Shown: piece by piece, positions 63,974-64,000 of the stretch
Numbering within the stretch: the first letter of the stretch is position 1
How the letters are laid out: each line of letters begins with the position of its first letter
DNA from: Halomicronema sp. CCY15110
Lineage (GTDB): Bacteria; Cyanobacteriota; Cyanobacteriia; Phormidesmidales; Phormidesmidaceae
Assembly (NCBI RefSeq): GCF_016888165.1
Contig: NZ_JACSWC010000349.1
Coordinates: forward strand, 55,248 to 119,247
Length of the DNA: 64,000 nt
Reading direction: 5' to 3'
The notes under the pieces: generated by a model
The model's database searches: none
What the model was told of the DNA's origin: nothing
What the model saw: only the letters and a program-made list of their open reading frames with translations
Translations under genes and position numbers: made by a program

Positions 63974-64000
63974 CGTGAGAAAGTCGTCACTTTCGAGAAC

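Noticed and set aside
1..64000. tRNA, rRNA, tmRNA, CRISPR array or prophage
   Set aside because: No T-loop signatures in tRNA-like context, no regularly spaced direct repeats and no phage structural genes were seen on reading through the intergenic regions.

Overview
The window is chromosomal DNA of a cyanobacterium. Three things show this: the very frequent HIP1 octamer GCGATCGC inside and between genes; photosynthesis and phycobilisome genes (psaK, an nblB-like HEAT protein, ycf37, ftrV); and the paired genes for cyanobacterial alkane synthesis (aar and ado) beside acyl-lipid desaturases. Gene content fits a filamentous, Leptolyngbya-like lineage, but the sequence alone does not fix the genus. 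Most of the window is ordinary core genome with short operons on both strands. I found no tRNA, rRNA, CRISPR array or prophage.

Layout. 0-6.4 kb: the 3' end of a UvrD-type helicase, an M42 peptidase, a CBS protein, an NblB-like HEAT protein, an anti-sigma-type ATPase, two small cyanobacterial proteins and asnS. 6.5-15.3 kb (minus strand): a lipase-like hydrolase with a calcium-protein-like tail, a glycosyltransferase-TPR fusion, argH, a GAF-PP2C phosphatase, cobK with a coupled methyltransferase, and a small membrane protein. 15.7-20.2 kb (plus): a nucleotidyltransferase fused to a degenerate phosphohexomutase, coupled to an SSB, then a YbjN protein and a lipoate-ligase-like protein. 20.1-22.6 kb: a site-2 protease, psaK (read from a TTG start) and trpF.

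22.7-30.6 kb is a lipid block on the minus strand: desA, desB, ado, aar, accA, an SDR and folE. It joins malonyl-CoA supply, removal of acyl chains as alkanes, and desaturation of membrane lipids. 31-36 kb holds a HerA-like ATPase, a repeat-rich gene-poor kilobase, an acidic repeat protein that looks damaged at its 5' end, and a small outer-membrane protein. 36.3-41.1 kb holds ppc and a TPR protein. 41.8-46.5 kb is a two-gene module: a large protein with four tandem repeats, a membrane helix and an SGNH-like catalytic domain, translationally coupled to an MBOAT acyltransferase. It is probably a cell-surface O-acylation machine. 46.6-51.2 kb holds fni, a second ssb and mreBCD.

51.2-60.7 kb holds two copies of a hairpin repeat, an aldo/keto reductase, radA, rpmI-rplT, a periplasmic binding protein, ycf37, ftrV, an Fe-S/metallo-beta-lactamase protein and mtnP. 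60.9-64 kb is the only clearly disturbed stretch: a ParE-like toxin whose antitoxin gene has lost its 5' part and is joined to a broken membrane-protein gene, a DoxX gene, and an NYN/OST-HTH ribonuclease-type gene split by a complete 1,027-bp IS630-family element. The insertion site, TA duplication, inverted repeats and frameshift site can all be read directly.

The observations most worth following are the repeat-SGNH/MBOAT pair, the phosphohexomutase domain that has lost all four signature motifs, the IS-split NYN gene, the antitoxin scar, and the in-frame stop within an apparent signal peptide at 33.6 kb.
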